This document shows positions 7,482 through 16,100 of a stretch of DNA of 64,000 nt, in pieces. Each line of letters begins with the position of its first letter. The first letter of the stretch is position 1. The notes under the pieces were generated by a model. The model saw only the letters and a list, made by a program, of their open reading frames with translations, was not told the origin of the DNA and did no database searches. Where the stretch lies: positions 186,001-250,000 of the forward strand of contig JAHHHK010000002.1 of assembly GCA_019359395.1 (NCBI GenBank), written 5' to 3'. This stretch comes from Komarekiella atlantica HA4396-MV6 (GTDB lineage Bacteria > Cyanobacteriota > Cyanobacteriia > Cyanobacteriales > Nostocaceae). The translations under genes were made by a program, and so were the position numbers.

Positions 7482-9167
7482 ATGCCTCATACAGTACTTC
7501 TGCACGCGCTTGCAGATTTCATGAATTCTAATTATGCAGTCAGTGATTTATCTGTTAGCTATTACTACGAAGGATATTGTCCTCAAACTGGTAAAGTTTT
7601 AAGACTGCCGCGCACCCCAATGGCTGAAGCGATCGCCTATGGTTTGATGCAATACCTCGCCAAAAATGACCTTTATAATCGTGAGGGCAAGATGTATGGC
7701 ATATTACTAGTTGAACTACCTACTGGCGAACAACGTGTACTAAAAGCTTTCTCTGGTCTTCTAAATGGTCATAGTATTTTTGATGGCTGGGTTCCGCCAA
7801 TTCCCGGACGAAGCCAAGTCGCTCTAGAGGAAGCCCGTACATTAGCTCAATTGGATGCTATCAAGCACGAACTTATTACCCTGAACCAGTTAGCTGAACA
7901 GCAACAGTACGAAATACTCTGGCGCGAGTTTGAGCAACAGTTACAACAAATGAGCGATCGCCATCGATATTGCAAACATCAACGACAGGAAAAGCGTCAG
8001 CTATTATACGAAACCCTCACCGGAGAAGCACTGACTATTGCCTTAGAACAACTCGACGCAGAAAGCCGTTTGCATGGAATTGAGCGACGGCAACTTAAAC
8101 GCCAGCAAAATGAAGTATTACAGCCGCTCAAGCAGCTGATTACAGCGACCGATGAACGGATGCGTAAACTCAAACAACAGCGTAAAGAACTATCCCAGCA
8201 ATTGCAGGCTCAGATGCACGCAGCCTACAGCCTCACTAATTTTTCCGGGCAATCTCTATCGTTGCAGCAATTGATGCCATTCGGTATGCCTACTGGCACA
8301 GGAGATTGTTGTGCGCCAAAACTACTGCACTATGCAGCAATACATGATCTAAAACCATTGGCAATGGCAGAGTTTTGGTGGGGAGCTTCCTCAGTGAAGC
8401 AAAACAAAGTCCCAGGAGAATTCTACGGAGCTTGTGTAGATCGCTGTCAGCCATTGATGGGGTTTCTGCTTTCAGGATTAAAACCTAATTTACTTCATCA
8501 GGAAGGGGAAGTTTTAAACCACTCTTTTAGCAGAGAAGGAGTCATACCCATTTATGAGGACGAATGGTTGATTGCTGTGAACAAACCCCCAGGACTACTT
8601 TCAGTACCCGGTCGTTATCGCGATCGCCAAGATAGCGTCGTGAGTCGGTTACGTCATTTGTTGCCTGATGGCATGGCGCTGGCGGCTGTGCATCGCCTGG
8701 ATCAGGAAACTTCAGGGATTTTACTGCTAGCTCGCGATCGCCAAACCCATCGCCAGCTAAGTCGGCAATTTCAACAACGACAAATTTACAAGGTTTATGA
8801 AGCTGTAGTTTCCGGCTGCGTAACAACAGCTCAAGGTGTGATTGAACTACCCTTGTGGGGAGATCCTCAAAATCGCCCTTATCAACAAGTCGATTGGCAG
8901 CGCGGTAAACCCAGCTTGACTAAATTTCAGGTAATAGCCACAGAAGGAGACTACACTCGTGTAGAGTTTATGCCACTTACAGGACGTACCCATCAGTTGA
9001 GGGTTCACGCTGCCGATTCGCAAGGACTTGGGCTAACAATTTTAGGCGATCGCCTCTATGGATGTGATGCCGTTGCTAATCGGTTACATCTTCATGCAAG
9101 GGAACTTAGCTTTGAGCATCCCCAGTCGGGACAAACATTACATCTGAGAACAGAAACGCCATTTTAA
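7482..9167 (+). CDS. RluA family RNA pseudouridine synthase with long N-terminal extension
   Basis: Encodes about 561 residues. The C-terminal ~220 residues form the RluA catalytic domain: YEDEWLIAVNKPPGLLSVPG, the catalytic-Asp motif HRLDQETSGILLLA, then YKVYEAVV and the LTGRTHQLRVHAA motif. The first ~330 residues are an extension with a glutamine-rich predicted coiled coil (about 140-260, EQQQYEILWREFEQQLQQM and following), seen in large cyanobacterial and proteobacterial RluA proteins. It isomerises uridine in rRNA or tRNA; the target site is unknown. The frame is open from a TTG at 7437, but the ATG at 7482 (MPHTVLLHA) fits better. The small-RNA array lies just upstream on the other strand. 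Confidence 0.88.
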   Translation: MPHTVLLHALADFMNSNYAVSDLSVSYYYEGYCPQTGKVLRLPRTPMAEAIAYGLMQYLAKNDLYNREGKMYGILLVELPTGEQRVLKAFSGLLNGHSIFDGWVPPIPGRSQVALEEARTLAQLDAIKHELITLNQLAEQQQYEILWREFEQQLQQMSDRHRYCKHQRQEKRQLLYETLTGEALTIALEQLDAESRLHGIERRQLKRQQNEVLQPLKQLITATDERMRKLKQQRKELSQQLQAQMHAAYSLTNFSGQSLSLQQLMPFGMPTGTGDCCAPKLLHYAAIHDLKPLAMAEFWWGASSVKQNKVPGEFYGACVDRCQPLMGFLLSGLKPNLLHQEGEVLNHSFSREGVIPIYEDEWLIAVNKPPGLLSVPGRYRDRQDSVVSRLRHLLPDGMALAAVHRLDQETSGILLLARDRQTHRQLSRQFQQRQIYKVYEAVVSGCVTTAQGVIELPLWGDPQNRPYQQVDWQRGKPSLTKFQVIATEGDYTRVEFMPLTGRTHQLRVHAADSQGLGLTILGDRLYGCDAVANRLHLHARELSFEHPQSGQTLHLRTETPF

Positions 9168-9250
9168 CCTGAAATTCCCCTTTCCCACAAGAGTGAATGT
9201 ACTGTTGCAACAATCATCTAAGACTTGACAAGTTTTCAAGCCAAGTCTAT

Positions 9251-9375
9251 TAGACTTCTTGCAAAAGTCCGAAAATTATTAGTGTCATTCTGACCAGAAC
9301 GTAGTGGAGGGAGGAATCTCCGAGATGTTTCACTCCGCTCAACATGACAATTTAAGCATTTATGCAAGAGGTCTA
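9251..9375. repeat. MITE-like dispersed repeat overlapping a stop codon
   Basis: Imperfect terminal inverted repeats tagacttcttgca (9251-9263) and tgcaagaggtcta (9363-9375) match at 12 of 13 positions and bound a 125-bp non-coding unit. Elements of this form, with a gcaagag/tctattg end and an internal segment on aggaatctccgagatg, recur in Nostoc-like genomes. The right arm supplies the TAG stop codon of the membrane protein encoded at 9373-10770, so insertion probably reset that gene's C-terminus. Confidence 0.55.
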
Positions 9376-10770
9376 TTGTTTCTCTGGATGCAAATTGTAC
9401 CAGCCATACCAATGGCGAACTGCTAGCCAGACCGCTGAAAGTAGACCCGCTAGGCTGAGGGTGAGTCCGCTGAACGGTACTAGTAAACCAAAGACGGGTA
9501 GTACTGCACCAGCAATAGTACAGATAATAGCAGCCAGAGAAGCACTGCGGTTTGATCCCAATCCCCATGTTAAGAAGAGTAAGACCAAAGAAATCAAAGT
9601 CCAAGCTAACTGAGCATTCATCAAGCGACCCAGATAGGTTAAAGCCAGCAGACAAGCAAAGAAAATACCACCTGCGATCGCAACATTTTTGAGACTCATA
9701 GGTAGCGACCAATATAGCAATAATATCCACCACAAGAATAATGCTGGTGCTAGTAATAAAATTCGGGGAATGATCCCAGTGTGGCGAATGGGTTCGGTGT
9801 TGGTAAATACTCCAAATGGGTTTTTTACTGAAACATTGTCATCAAATATCCAAGTAAATTGGGTACTGCGTCCGTCACCTTTAATCTCATTGGGTACAAT
9901 ACCACTTGCAAAATCAGCAGGAGCAAAGTTAGCGATCGCCGTTAAGCGAAAATTAGAAAGCAACTGACTTGTGGCGCTATAAACCCAACGGGGCCCACCT
10001 TGAGCCTGATAAGTAACGCGAAAGCTAGTTTCTTCCCCTGGTTGCAAGCGGAAGGCAAAGCTATATTCTCCCGGATTAGTTTGTTGCAGCCGAGTCCGGT
10101 CACGCTCTACTTTATAGCTAGCGAGCAGCGTGTAGCCATTGGGCGGCGGTGCTTCAAAGAAAAAATTACTAATATTTTTGAGTTGGTTGACAACTTTATA
10201 ATCAGCAGTATAATCTGCGCGATAAATTGAGCTGCGACCTCGAACATCTGTGCTTTGGTCAAGCTTGACCTGAATTTGTGAGCCAGCCAGAGTTAAGTAG
10301 CGGTTGACTTCTCGCGTCTCATTTACCTGAACTATCTTGCCATTAACTTGGGTGGTATAGGTGTATGGTTCTTGCGTAACGTAGCGCACTTGGGGCGCAA
10401 ATTGTTCGAGCTTCTCGCCTGCAACACTTTGGGTTACTTGAGCTACCTTTGCTTGTTCCCAGTGGTGGTAGCGATTGCTCAAAGTTGAACAAAAGAAAAA
10501 TCCAGTCACTAACAGAATTAATACTAGAGCTAAATGCTGCAATCCCCGTAAAAGTTGGGAATAACGAACAGCCCATTCGCCAAGAAATATCAATTGTTCC
10601 GGCTGATTTCGACGTAGAGAAAAACTTATCAGAGCGATCGCAACTCCCAAAGCTACGACCAAAAATACTAATAATAGTGAACCTTTGAGCAACTGGGTTC
10701 CAAATTGGACTAGCTCAGTTGGATGCGTCAGATCGGGCAATCCGGGGATACCTTGAGCAAAAGATGACAT
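9373..10770 (-). CDS. Conserved membrane protein, unknown function
   Basis: Encodes 465 residues. There are two N-terminal transmembrane segments (about 28-52 and 78-100), then an extracytoplasmic beta-rich region of about 220 residues (TYTTQVNGKIVQVNETREV, FRVTYQAQGGPRWVYS), then at least five closely spaced membrane helices (about 330-455). The overall layout resembles CreD-type inner membrane proteins, but I see no diagnostic motif and do not assign that name. The gene stands alone between the two small-RNA arrays. Its stop codon lies in a MITE-like repeat, so the last residues (NLHPEKQ) may be recent. Confidence 0.75.
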   Translation of the reverse strand: MSSFAQGIPGLPDLTHPTELVQFGTQLLKGSLLLVFLVVALGVAIALISFSLRRNQPEQLIFLGEWAVRYSQLLRGLQHLALVLILLVTGFFFCSTLSNRYHHWEQAKVAQVTQSVAGEKLEQFAPQVRYVTQEPYTYTTQVNGKIVQVNETREVNRYLTLAGSQIQVKLDQSTDVRGRSSIYRADYTADYKVVNQLKNISNFFFEAPPPNGYTLLASYKVERDRTRLQQTNPGEYSFAFRLQPGEETSFRVTYQAQGGPRWVYSATSQLLSNFRLTAIANFAPADFASGIVPNEIKGDGRSTQFTWIFDDNVSVKNPFGVFTNTEPIRHTGIIPRILLLAPALFLWWILLLYWSLPMSLKNVAIAGGIFFACLLALTYLGRLMNAQLAWTLISLVLLFLTWGLGSNRSASLAAIICTIAGAVLPVFGLLVPFSGLTLSLAGLLSAVWLAVRHWYGWYNLHPEKQ

Positions 10771-10920
10771 TAGCGGGTGTTTGCAGAATTTTGAGTACCA
10801 GACTGATAAAATCCCTCAAAAGTTTCTGAAAAAATGTCTTATATAATACCCGCCAATATGCCCAAGTGCGGTTTTCACTGCCACACTAACTTATACCATT
10901 TCACATTAATCACGACCTGT

Positions 10921-10985
10921 AGAGACGTTGCAATGCAACGTCTCTACTACAACGGGCTGCAACGTCTCTACTACAACGGGCGTGT
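10921..10985. repeat. Palindromic dispersed repeat (cgtctctac family)
   Basis: A perfect palindrome with a 1-nt centre, agagacgttgca / tgcaacgtctct, spans 10921-10945 and is followed by two direct copies of a unit reading caacgtctctactacaacggg. The same family appears elsewhere in this window at 40336-40355 and, in coding sequence, at 49564, 51279, 59274 and 62625. Confidence 0.75.
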
Positions 10986-10987
10986 AT

Positions 10988-11075
10988 TAAAAATCAAAAG
11001 CCTGATCGCAAAGATCAGGCTTTTGAAGGTAAGAAATGGGGCAATATTCCCCGGAGTTTAGTTATAGATGGTAAA
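10988..11075 (-). ncRNA. Small RNA gene, tandem array B, copy 1
   Basis: On the minus strand a -10-like tataac (about 11063) precedes a G/C hairpin (gggg aatattg cccc, 11038-11052) and a strong intrinsic terminator (aaaagcctgatc tttgc gatcaggctttt followed by gattttt, about 10988-11023). Upstream sequence conserved with copy 2 extends to about 11137. The RNA is estimated at 70-80 nt with two stem-loops. End points are inferred. There is no long open frame: the conserved upstream segment could encode a short peptide in copy 2, but copy 1 has TAG at the equivalent Trp codon. Confidence 0.5.
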
Positions 11076-11218
11076 CATAAAATCGATAGTCTGATCAGGG
11101 ATACCACCCTAGCGTTATCAATTCCAGAAAATTAGCGAGAAAATTTGGAGTAACTTTTTCCTTAGTGTGATCAGCAAAATACAGCCCCCAACTGGCTCAT
11201 ATCACAAAGAGCATGTAT

Positions 11219-11304
11219 AAAAAATCAAAAGCCCAGTCGTGAAGACTGAGCTTTTGAAAACAGATGGGGCAATATTCCCCGGAGGTTAGTTATAGATGGT
11301 AAAC
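11219..11304 (-). ncRNA. Small RNA gene, tandem array B, copy 2
   Basis: Repeats copy 1 at a distance of 228 bp. The gggg aatattg cccc hairpin (11266-11280), the -10-like tataac and the upstream 60 bp are nearly identical. The terminator stem has a different sequence (aaaagctcagtc ttca cgactgggctttt, then gatttttt) but the same fold, which is compensatory change. About 50 bp upstream on the minus strand is ttccggaatt, which contains TCCGGA. Confidence 0.5.
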
Positions 11305-11487
11305 ATAAAATCGATAGTCTGATTAGGGATACCACCCCAGCGTTATCAATTCCGGAAAATTAGCTAAAAGATTTTGAATAGCCTTTATCATCAGCGTTAT
11401 GAGCAATACAGTAACCGACTGATAGCGTGAGCGTGTAGGATTTAGAGGTGAAAAAAATTACCTTTATTTATTTTTCGGCTTTTGCTA

Positions 11488-11592
11488 ATGAATGATACAT
11501 TTAGTAGCTGGCAAGAGTGGCTAACGGTATTAGCCTATCTAAGTTTCATGGTTTTCATCATCTGGCGTGTATTTACCGCACAGAAGAATTAA
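11488..11592 (+). CDS. Possible small single-span membrane protein (34 aa)
   Basis: Reads MNDTFSSWQEWLTVLAYLSF then MVFIIWRVFTAQKN. The hydrophobic core LTVLAYLSFMVFIIW could span the membrane, and the end is basic (RVFTAQKN), typical of small thylakoid or plasma-membrane proteins. There is no convincing ribosome binding site, and the end overlaps by 20 bp, tail to tail, the gene at 11573-11881. I do not recognise the family. Reported because the composition looks like a real protein rather than chance. Confidence 0.35.
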   Translation: MNDTFSSWQEWLTVLAYLSFMVFIIWRVFTAQKN

Positions 11593-11881
11593 AAAAACTG
11601 CATATCAGCTTACCAGGGTCTTTTTGCTCAAATGGCAAAACAGTCCCATTTTGTTGCAATTTGACTTGCTCACGACAGTTGTAGACCTGAATAGGCCTTT
11701 TTACTCCATTCACACTCACAGTTGCTCTATATTCCCAATAATTTTTGGCACTTCGATTGATACTAAGAATGCAAATCTGCTGACCATCATGATTACGGCA
11801 TATAGACGCATAAGATGGCAGTGCTACTGAGAACGAGAGTATCAATAGCAGCACAAAAATAACGTATTTGATCATGGTCAT
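11573..11881 (-). CDS. Small secreted protein, unknown function
   Basis: Encodes 102 residues with an N-terminal signal peptide (IKYVIFVLLLILSFSVAL, predicted cleavage after PSYA) and a short mature domain with four cysteines (ICRNHDGQQIC, YNC, LIC) that could form two disulfides. No known domain recognised. It is divergent from the MlaE-type permease gene, 122 bp away. Confidence 0.65.
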   Translation of the reverse strand: MTMIKYVIFVLLLILSFSVALPSYASICRNHDGQQICILSINRSAKNYWEYRATVSVNGVKRPIQVYNCREQVKLQQNGTVLPFEQKDPGKLICSFFNSSVR

Positions 11882-12003
11882 ATTTGAAAGATTAACGCGA
11901 TTTTCCGGTAGAGTTTACTAAGCTGAGTTGATACCATGCTGAAACAGCATCCTCAAAATTTGAGGGCAAGCAGCGTCTATTCATGAACCACGCCTTAACA
12001 TAG

Positions 12004-12810
12004 GTGCAAAAAAAGTCAGTCTTAATGGCGAGCAAATTGCAACCCCACAAAAAATTCGAGCAGTCCTGCATTGTACGCTGTTTTGCTGCAATACTTCTTT
12101 GTGGTCAAGTCTGGCTGCATTTACTCCAAGGAAAAACTTACTACCGCAAGATTTTGCAACACATGGTGACTGCTGGGCCGACTTCTATCTCTCCAGTTCT
12201 GCTGGTGAGTGGTTTTGCAGGTATGATTTTTACGATTCAAACTGCAAGAGAATTAGTACGATTTGGTGCTGTCAATGCAGTGGGAGGTGCTTTTGCATTA
12301 GCTTTTTGCAGAGAACTAGCCCCAATTTTGACTGCTAGTATTCTTGCGGGACAAGTTGGCTCTGCTTATGCAGCAGAAATAGGAGCAATGCGGGTGACAG
12401 AGCAAATTGATGCACTGTATATGCTCAAAACTGATCCAATTGATTATTTAGTACTTCCAAGAGTAATTGCTTGTTGTTTAATGATGCCTTTTATGACAGT
12501 TTTTGCTTTATTTATGGGTATCATTGGTGGAGTTTTTGCCGGTTCACAGTTCTACCAAATTCTGCCAGAAACTTTTTTAGAGTCAGTCAGAAATTTTTTA
12601 GAACCATCAGATTTGTTTATTGTTTTGCTTAAAGGGTTTATTTTTGGAGCTTTAGTTGCTATCAACGGTTGTAGTTGGGGTTTAACAACAAAAGGAGGAG
12701 CCAAAGAAGTAGGAGAATCAGCAACAAAAGCAGTTGTAACTACTTGGGTATCAATTTTTATCATAGATTTTTTTCTTTCTTTATTGCTGTTTGAGCATCC
12801 TACATTTTGA
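12004..12810 (+). CDS. MlaE-type ABC transporter permease
   Basis: Encodes 268 residues, with five or so membrane helices. The MlaE family signature is clear: FAGMIFTIQTARELVRFG, AFALAFCRELAPILTASILAG, GSAYAAEIGAMRVTEQIDAL and PRVIACCLMMPFMTVFA. In cyanobacteria and chloroplasts (TGD1) these permeases work with an MCE substrate-binding protein and an ATPase in lipid transport; neither partner is adjacent here. The frame starts with a GTG at 12004 and there is an ATG at 12025 (MASKLQPH); either could be used. The last 30 residues are diverged but the protein is full length. Confidence 0.88.
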   Translation: MQKKSVLMASKLQPHKKFEQSCIVRCFAAILLCGQVWLHLLQGKTYYRKILQHMVTAGPTSISPVLLVSGFAGMIFTIQTARELVRFGAVNAVGGAFALAFCRELAPILTASILAGQVGSAYAAEIGAMRVTEQIDALYMLKTDPIDYLVLPRVIACCLMMPFMTVFALFMGIIGGVFAGSQFYQILPETFLESVRNFLEPSDLFIVLLKGFIFGALVAINGCSWGLTTKGGAKEVGESATKAVVTTWVSIFIIDFFLSLLLFEHPTF

Positions 12811-12876
12811 CCCTAAGTGTCAAAATATCCCGTTAAGTATCAAAATTGATAGTAAATTTCGGCAATTTACTTGATA

Positions 12877-13302
12877 TTAAATTAATTTGTAGACTAGCGC
12901 ACCCAAAGCTAAACCTGTCAATGAAAAGATAGATGTAATCACAAAAGCTAGCCCTTCTCTAAAACCAGCTGTTTGAAAGTCTATCTTGACTAATATAGTC
13001 GCAGAAAGGATGAGTAAGGTATCAAGAAATACCCGAAACCAGGCAAGCATGACGAAGAACAAGAAAGCCGCTAAAACGGCAACACCAAAAGACCTAGTAT
13101 TTGATTTAAACAAAATAGTATAATAGCGTGCCATCTTCGACCAAGGAGTGGTCAACGTTATCAGTAAAAGTAAGATCACAACTACAACTACCAGCCACAC
13201 AAACAAAGGGGGACGTGTTTCAGATATTACCCAGCCCAAGGTACTGTAGCTAAGCAATACTAGTGCTAAGGAAACCCAGGGAACTCTTTTCAAAATTGAC
13301 AT
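12877..13302 (-). CDS. Conserved cyanobacterial membrane protein, unknown function
   Basis: Encodes about 141 residues, four predicted membrane helices (LALVLLSYSTLGWV, FVWLVVVVVILLLLITL, GVAVLAAFLFFVMLAWF, FVITSIFSLTGLALGALVY). The start MSILKRVPW at 13302 is chosen over the longer frame from 13344, whose first 14 residues look unrelated. No motif for a function. It runs towards the MlaE gene, with 66 bp between stop codons. Confidence 0.6.
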   Translation of the reverse strand: MSILKRVPWVSLALVLLSYSTLGWVISETRPPLFVWLVVVVVILLLLITLTTPWSKMARYYTILFKSNTRSFGVAVLAAFLFFVMLAWFRVFLDTLLILSATILVKIDFQTAGFREGLAFVITSIFSLTGLALGALVYKLI

Positions 13303-13344
13303 GGGTTTATATTTCCTGTACTGGGTGAAGCTATTATTCCACAA

Positions 13345-13691
13345 ATTTGTGGGGTAATTAAAGGCTCTATTTTACTTGAGGATTTGATGAGTTGGTGACA
13401 TTTGTCTACCCTCAACGATATTCAGGTATGAAACGCCTCTGGGTATCAGTGCGACAAGAAACCCAAAGCAAACCAAACGAAGTTATTTATATCTTGACTA
13501 TCTTGGCTTAGACTGGTAAGTCTATCATCATATTTTTTATTGCTTCAATCAATAGGCTGTTATGCTCTGCCCAACAAAGCCAAACAAGTTTGCTCCAGAA
13601 TTGCGACGTAAAGTGTTTAAATATGTTCTTAAACATTTGTAAACTATTAGCAGCCGAGTAGCCGCGTATCACATCTTGTTAAGGAATAATC
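13345..13691. other. Intergenic region, possible transposase remnant
   Basis: Contains a short plus-strand frame (13428-13511) reading MKRLWVSVRQETQSKPNEVI then YILTILA and a stop, which has the feel of a transposase or resolvase tail but is too short to assign. The rest probably holds the cruF promoter; cruF is preceded by aaggaataatc. Nothing else recognisable. Confidence 0.35.
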
Positions 13692-14600
13692 ATGAGACAA
13701 CTTGTTATTGCTGAGCGCGTATGCCTCATTGGTCATATCGTGTCAAAGGCATTTGGACTGGTAGGGATGCTACTTGTAGTACCTCATGCCGAAATAATTT
13801 TAAACTTATCGCAGGTTGGAGAAACTGCCATACAGTTAAGTATGGCTGGTGGCGGTGTAGTTGATATCATTTTGGGAACGATCGCTGTCTCTATTTATGC
13901 CTACCGCTCACTAGGATTAGGAGCTTGGCTGGCTTTTATGCTGCCGGCTGTGTTTATATCTTTGGGCAGTGAACTACTGGGAACCAGCACGGGTTTTCCA
14001 TTTGGTGATTATAGCTACTTGAGTGGCTTGGGTTATAAAATTGCGGGGCTAGTTCCTTTCACAATTCCTTTATCTTGGTTTTATGTTGGGCTGTCGTCTT
14101 ACCTAATTGCTAGATCTGGTTTGAAAGTGGCTCAAAAACCCAGTTGGGGACGCCATATTGGTGCTATAGCTGTTGGTGCTTTGCTCTTTACTTGCTGGGA
14201 CTTTGCCCTTGAGCCAGCAATGAGTCAATCGGCTTTGCCTTTCTGGTACTGGGAAAAACCAGGAGCTTTCTTTGGCACACCTTACCAAAACTATGCAGGT
14301 TGGTTTGGCACTAGCGCCCTGTTTATGAGTGTGGCAGGATTATTGTGGAGAAATACCTCGATTAAATTAGAGCGATCGCAGCTTAATCTGCCCCTAGTTG
14401 TTTATTTAACTAACTTTGCCTTCGCCGCAGGACTAAGCCTGGCTGCTGGGTTCTCCATACCTGTGTTACTGGGCTTATTTCTAGGTGTAGCTCCAGCTGT
14501 GGCGCTGTGGTTAAGAAGCTCAATCACACCCGCTCAAGTTGCTGTTGAACCAGCAACCAATGAAGTCTCAGTAGCGAGCATCAAAGTTGCTTTGAAGTAG
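13692..14600 (+). CDS. cruF: Carotenoid 1',2'-hydratase CruF
   Basis: Encodes a 302-residue multispanning membrane enzyme. CruF hydrates the psi end of gamma-carotene or lycopene derivatives on the path to myxol glycosides (myxoxanthophyll) in cyanobacteria. Recognised from the segments SELLGTSTGFPFGDYSYLSG, GLVPFTIPLSWFYVGLSSYL, LFTCWDFALEPAMSQ and YWEKPGAFFGTPYQNYAGWF, where conserved Asp, His and Glu residues are expected to form the metal-binding active site. Gene order cruF-cruG supports the call. The ATG follows a weak aaggaa Shine-Dalgarno sequence. Confidence 0.88.
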   Translation: MRQLVIAERVCLIGHIVSKAFGLVGMLLVVPHAEIILNLSQVGETAIQLSMAGGGVVDIILGTIAVSIYAYRSLGLGAWLAFMLPAVFISLGSELLGTSTGFPFGDYSYLSGLGYKIAGLVPFTIPLSWFYVGLSSYLIARSGLKVAQKPSWGRHIGAIAVGALLFTCWDFALEPAMSQSALPFWYWEKPGAFFGTPYQNYAGWFGTSALFMSVAGLLWRNTSIKLERSQLNLPLVVYLTNFAFAAGLSLAAGFSIPVLLGLFLGVAPAVALWLRSSITPAQVAVEPATNEVSVASIKVALK

Positions 14601-14643
14601 GACTGGGGATTGGGGACTGGGGATTGGGGACTGGGGATTGGGG
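14601..14643. repeat. Short tandem repeat (gactggggattgggg)
   Basis: Three units of a G-rich 14-mer (gactggggattggg type) lie in the 103-bp spacer between cruF and cruG. Such STRRs are typical of filamentous cyanobacteria. They may alter spacing but show no coding role here. Confidence 0.85.
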
Positions 14644-14703
14644 AGCAAAAGAATAATTATCTTTACCAATGCCCAATTGAGATTTGTATAGTCGGGATTT
14701 TAA

Positions 14704-15999
14704 TTGTTAAGTATTTTGATAGTGGACAACGCCTTGACAGTAGAAAGCGCCATATCGCTTTTCTTGCTATTTATCCAAATACCAGCAACGGCGATTCTGT
14801 TTTCGCGCTTGCTGAAGGGGCCAAGACGCCTTCCTCCGATAGAACCCCAACAGCCAACACCAGAGCTTTTGGGTAGTGTTAGCGTTGTCGTTCCGACACT
14901 GAATGAGGTTCTTCGTATTAGCCCTTTATTAGCTGGCTTAAGTCGGCAAAGCTACGAAGTCCGGGAAATTATCGTTGTAGATAGCAAGTCTCAGGATGGC
15001 ACTCCCGATTTAGTTAAAGCAGCACAGCAGCAAGATCCCCGCTTTCGCCTAATGACGGATGACCCCTTACCATCGGGTTGGGTGGGGCGTCCTTGGGCGT
15101 TACATAACGGTTTTTTGTATGGTTCAGAAGACAGTCAGTGGTTTATGGGACTGGATGCTGATATCCAACCCCATCCTGGTTTGATTGCTGGTTTAGTGAA
15201 AATAGCCGAAGCACAAGGCTATGATTTGGTTTCTCTTTCGCCCCAGTTTATCCTCAAATATCCAGGAGAGTGCTGGTTACAACCAGCTTTGTTGATGACT
15301 CTGCTTTATCGGTTTGACCCAGCGGGGATTAATACAGAGCAGCCAGAAAGGGTAATGGCTAACGGACAGTGCTTTTTATGCCGTCGTTCTGTTTTAGCGG
15401 CTGTGGGTGGTTATACGAGTGCGCGTAGTTCTTTTTGCGATGATGTCACCTTGGCACGGAATATTGCTGCTCAAGGGTTTAAGGTAGGCTTTTTAGATGG
15501 TGCGAAGGTACTAAAAGTGCGGATGTATGAGGGAGCAATGGAGACATGGAAAGAATGGGGGCGGAGTCTCGACCTCAAAGATGCATGTTCTCCTGCTCAG
15601 ATATGGGGAGATTTATGGCTACTATCCGCAGTCCAAGGTTTACCCCTTTTAATCGTCCTTGCTTACCTCTTTTTCCCTCTTCCCACGCCACTTGCTACAA
15701 CGGAGGGAACCTCGCAGTCGCCTGCGGAGGGAAACCCTCCCGCAGCGCTGCTCGCAACGCTGTGGCTCCTCTCCCCCTCTGCTCCTCTGCTCCTCTTATG
15801 GGGACTAAATTTATTTCTACTACTGATTCGCTTTGCAATGCTATTAGCGATCGCACCCTCTTATGATCGTAAAAGCGTCAAAGGTAGCTGGTTGTTCTGG
15901 CTTTCTCCTTTAGCTGACCCCCTAGCAGTGCTACGAATCTTCTTGTCTGCGTTCCGCACCCCACGCGAATGGCGAGGACGCAAATATAGTGCTGAGTGA
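14704..15999 (+). CDS. cruG: Carotenoid 2'-O-glycosyltransferase CruG
   Basis: Encodes 431 residues. An N-terminal membrane helix is followed by a GT2 domain: SVSVVVPTLNEVLRI, EIIVVDSKSQDGTPDL, WFMGLDADIQPHPGLIAG (DxD), GQCFLCRRSVLAAVGGY and FCDDVTLARNIAAQG. C-terminal membrane helices follow. CruG attaches the sugar to C-2' of myxol. Between two C-terminal helices (about residues 327-360) lies a low-complexity stretch (TPLATTEGTSQSPAEG...) encoded by a dispersed repeat (about 15690-15765), apparently inserted in frame. The start is uncertain: TTG 14704 or GTG 14722; no early ATG exists. Confidence 0.87.
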   Translation: MLSILIVDNALTVESAISLFLLFIQIPATAILFSRLLKGPRRLPPIEPQQPTPELLGSVSVVVPTLNEVLRISPLLAGLSRQSYEVREIIVVDSKSQDGTPDLVKAAQQQDPRFRLMTDDPLPSGWVGRPWALHNGFLYGSEDSQWFMGLDADIQPHPGLIAGLVKIAEAQGYDLVSLSPQFILKYPGECWLQPALLMTLLYRFDPAGINTEQPERVMANGQCFLCRRSVLAAVGGYTSARSSFCDDVTLARNIAAQGFKVGFLDGAKVLKVRMYEGAMETWKEWGRSLDLKDACSPAQIWGDLWLLSAVQGLPLLIVLAYLFFPLPTPLATTEGTSQSPAEGNPPAALLATLWLLSPSAPLLLLWGLNLFLLLIRFAMLLAIAPSYDRKSVKGSWLFWLSPLADPLAVLRIFLSAFRTPREWRGRKYSAE

Positions 16000-16100
16000 T
16001 TAGTGCTGAGTCAAGGGTCAAGGGTCAAGGGTCAAGAGTCAAGAATTATCTCCCCCTGCTCCCTGCTCCCTGCTCCCTGCTCCGTAACTCGCCCAACTCC
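16000..16100. repeat. Heptamer short tandem repeats between cruG and rnhA
   Basis: Two STRR blocks are seen: five units of the type gtcaagg (about 16010-16041) and three and a half units of the type ctccctg (about 16055-16083). They separate the convergent ends of cruG and rnhA. The ctccctg type recurs inside the NRPS genes (50236-50264, 49236-49262). Confidence 0.85.

Noticed and set aside
9236-9733. Minus-strand frame of 165 codons
   Set aside because: It overlaps the membrane-protein gene at 9373-10770 in another phase and runs through the MITE.
11281-11364. Short peptide (ending IDFMFTIYN) upstream of array B hairpin, as a possible precursor peptide
   Set aside because: Copy 1 has a TAG at the equivalent Trp codon and there is a stop just upstream in copy 2; RNA structure explains the conservation better.
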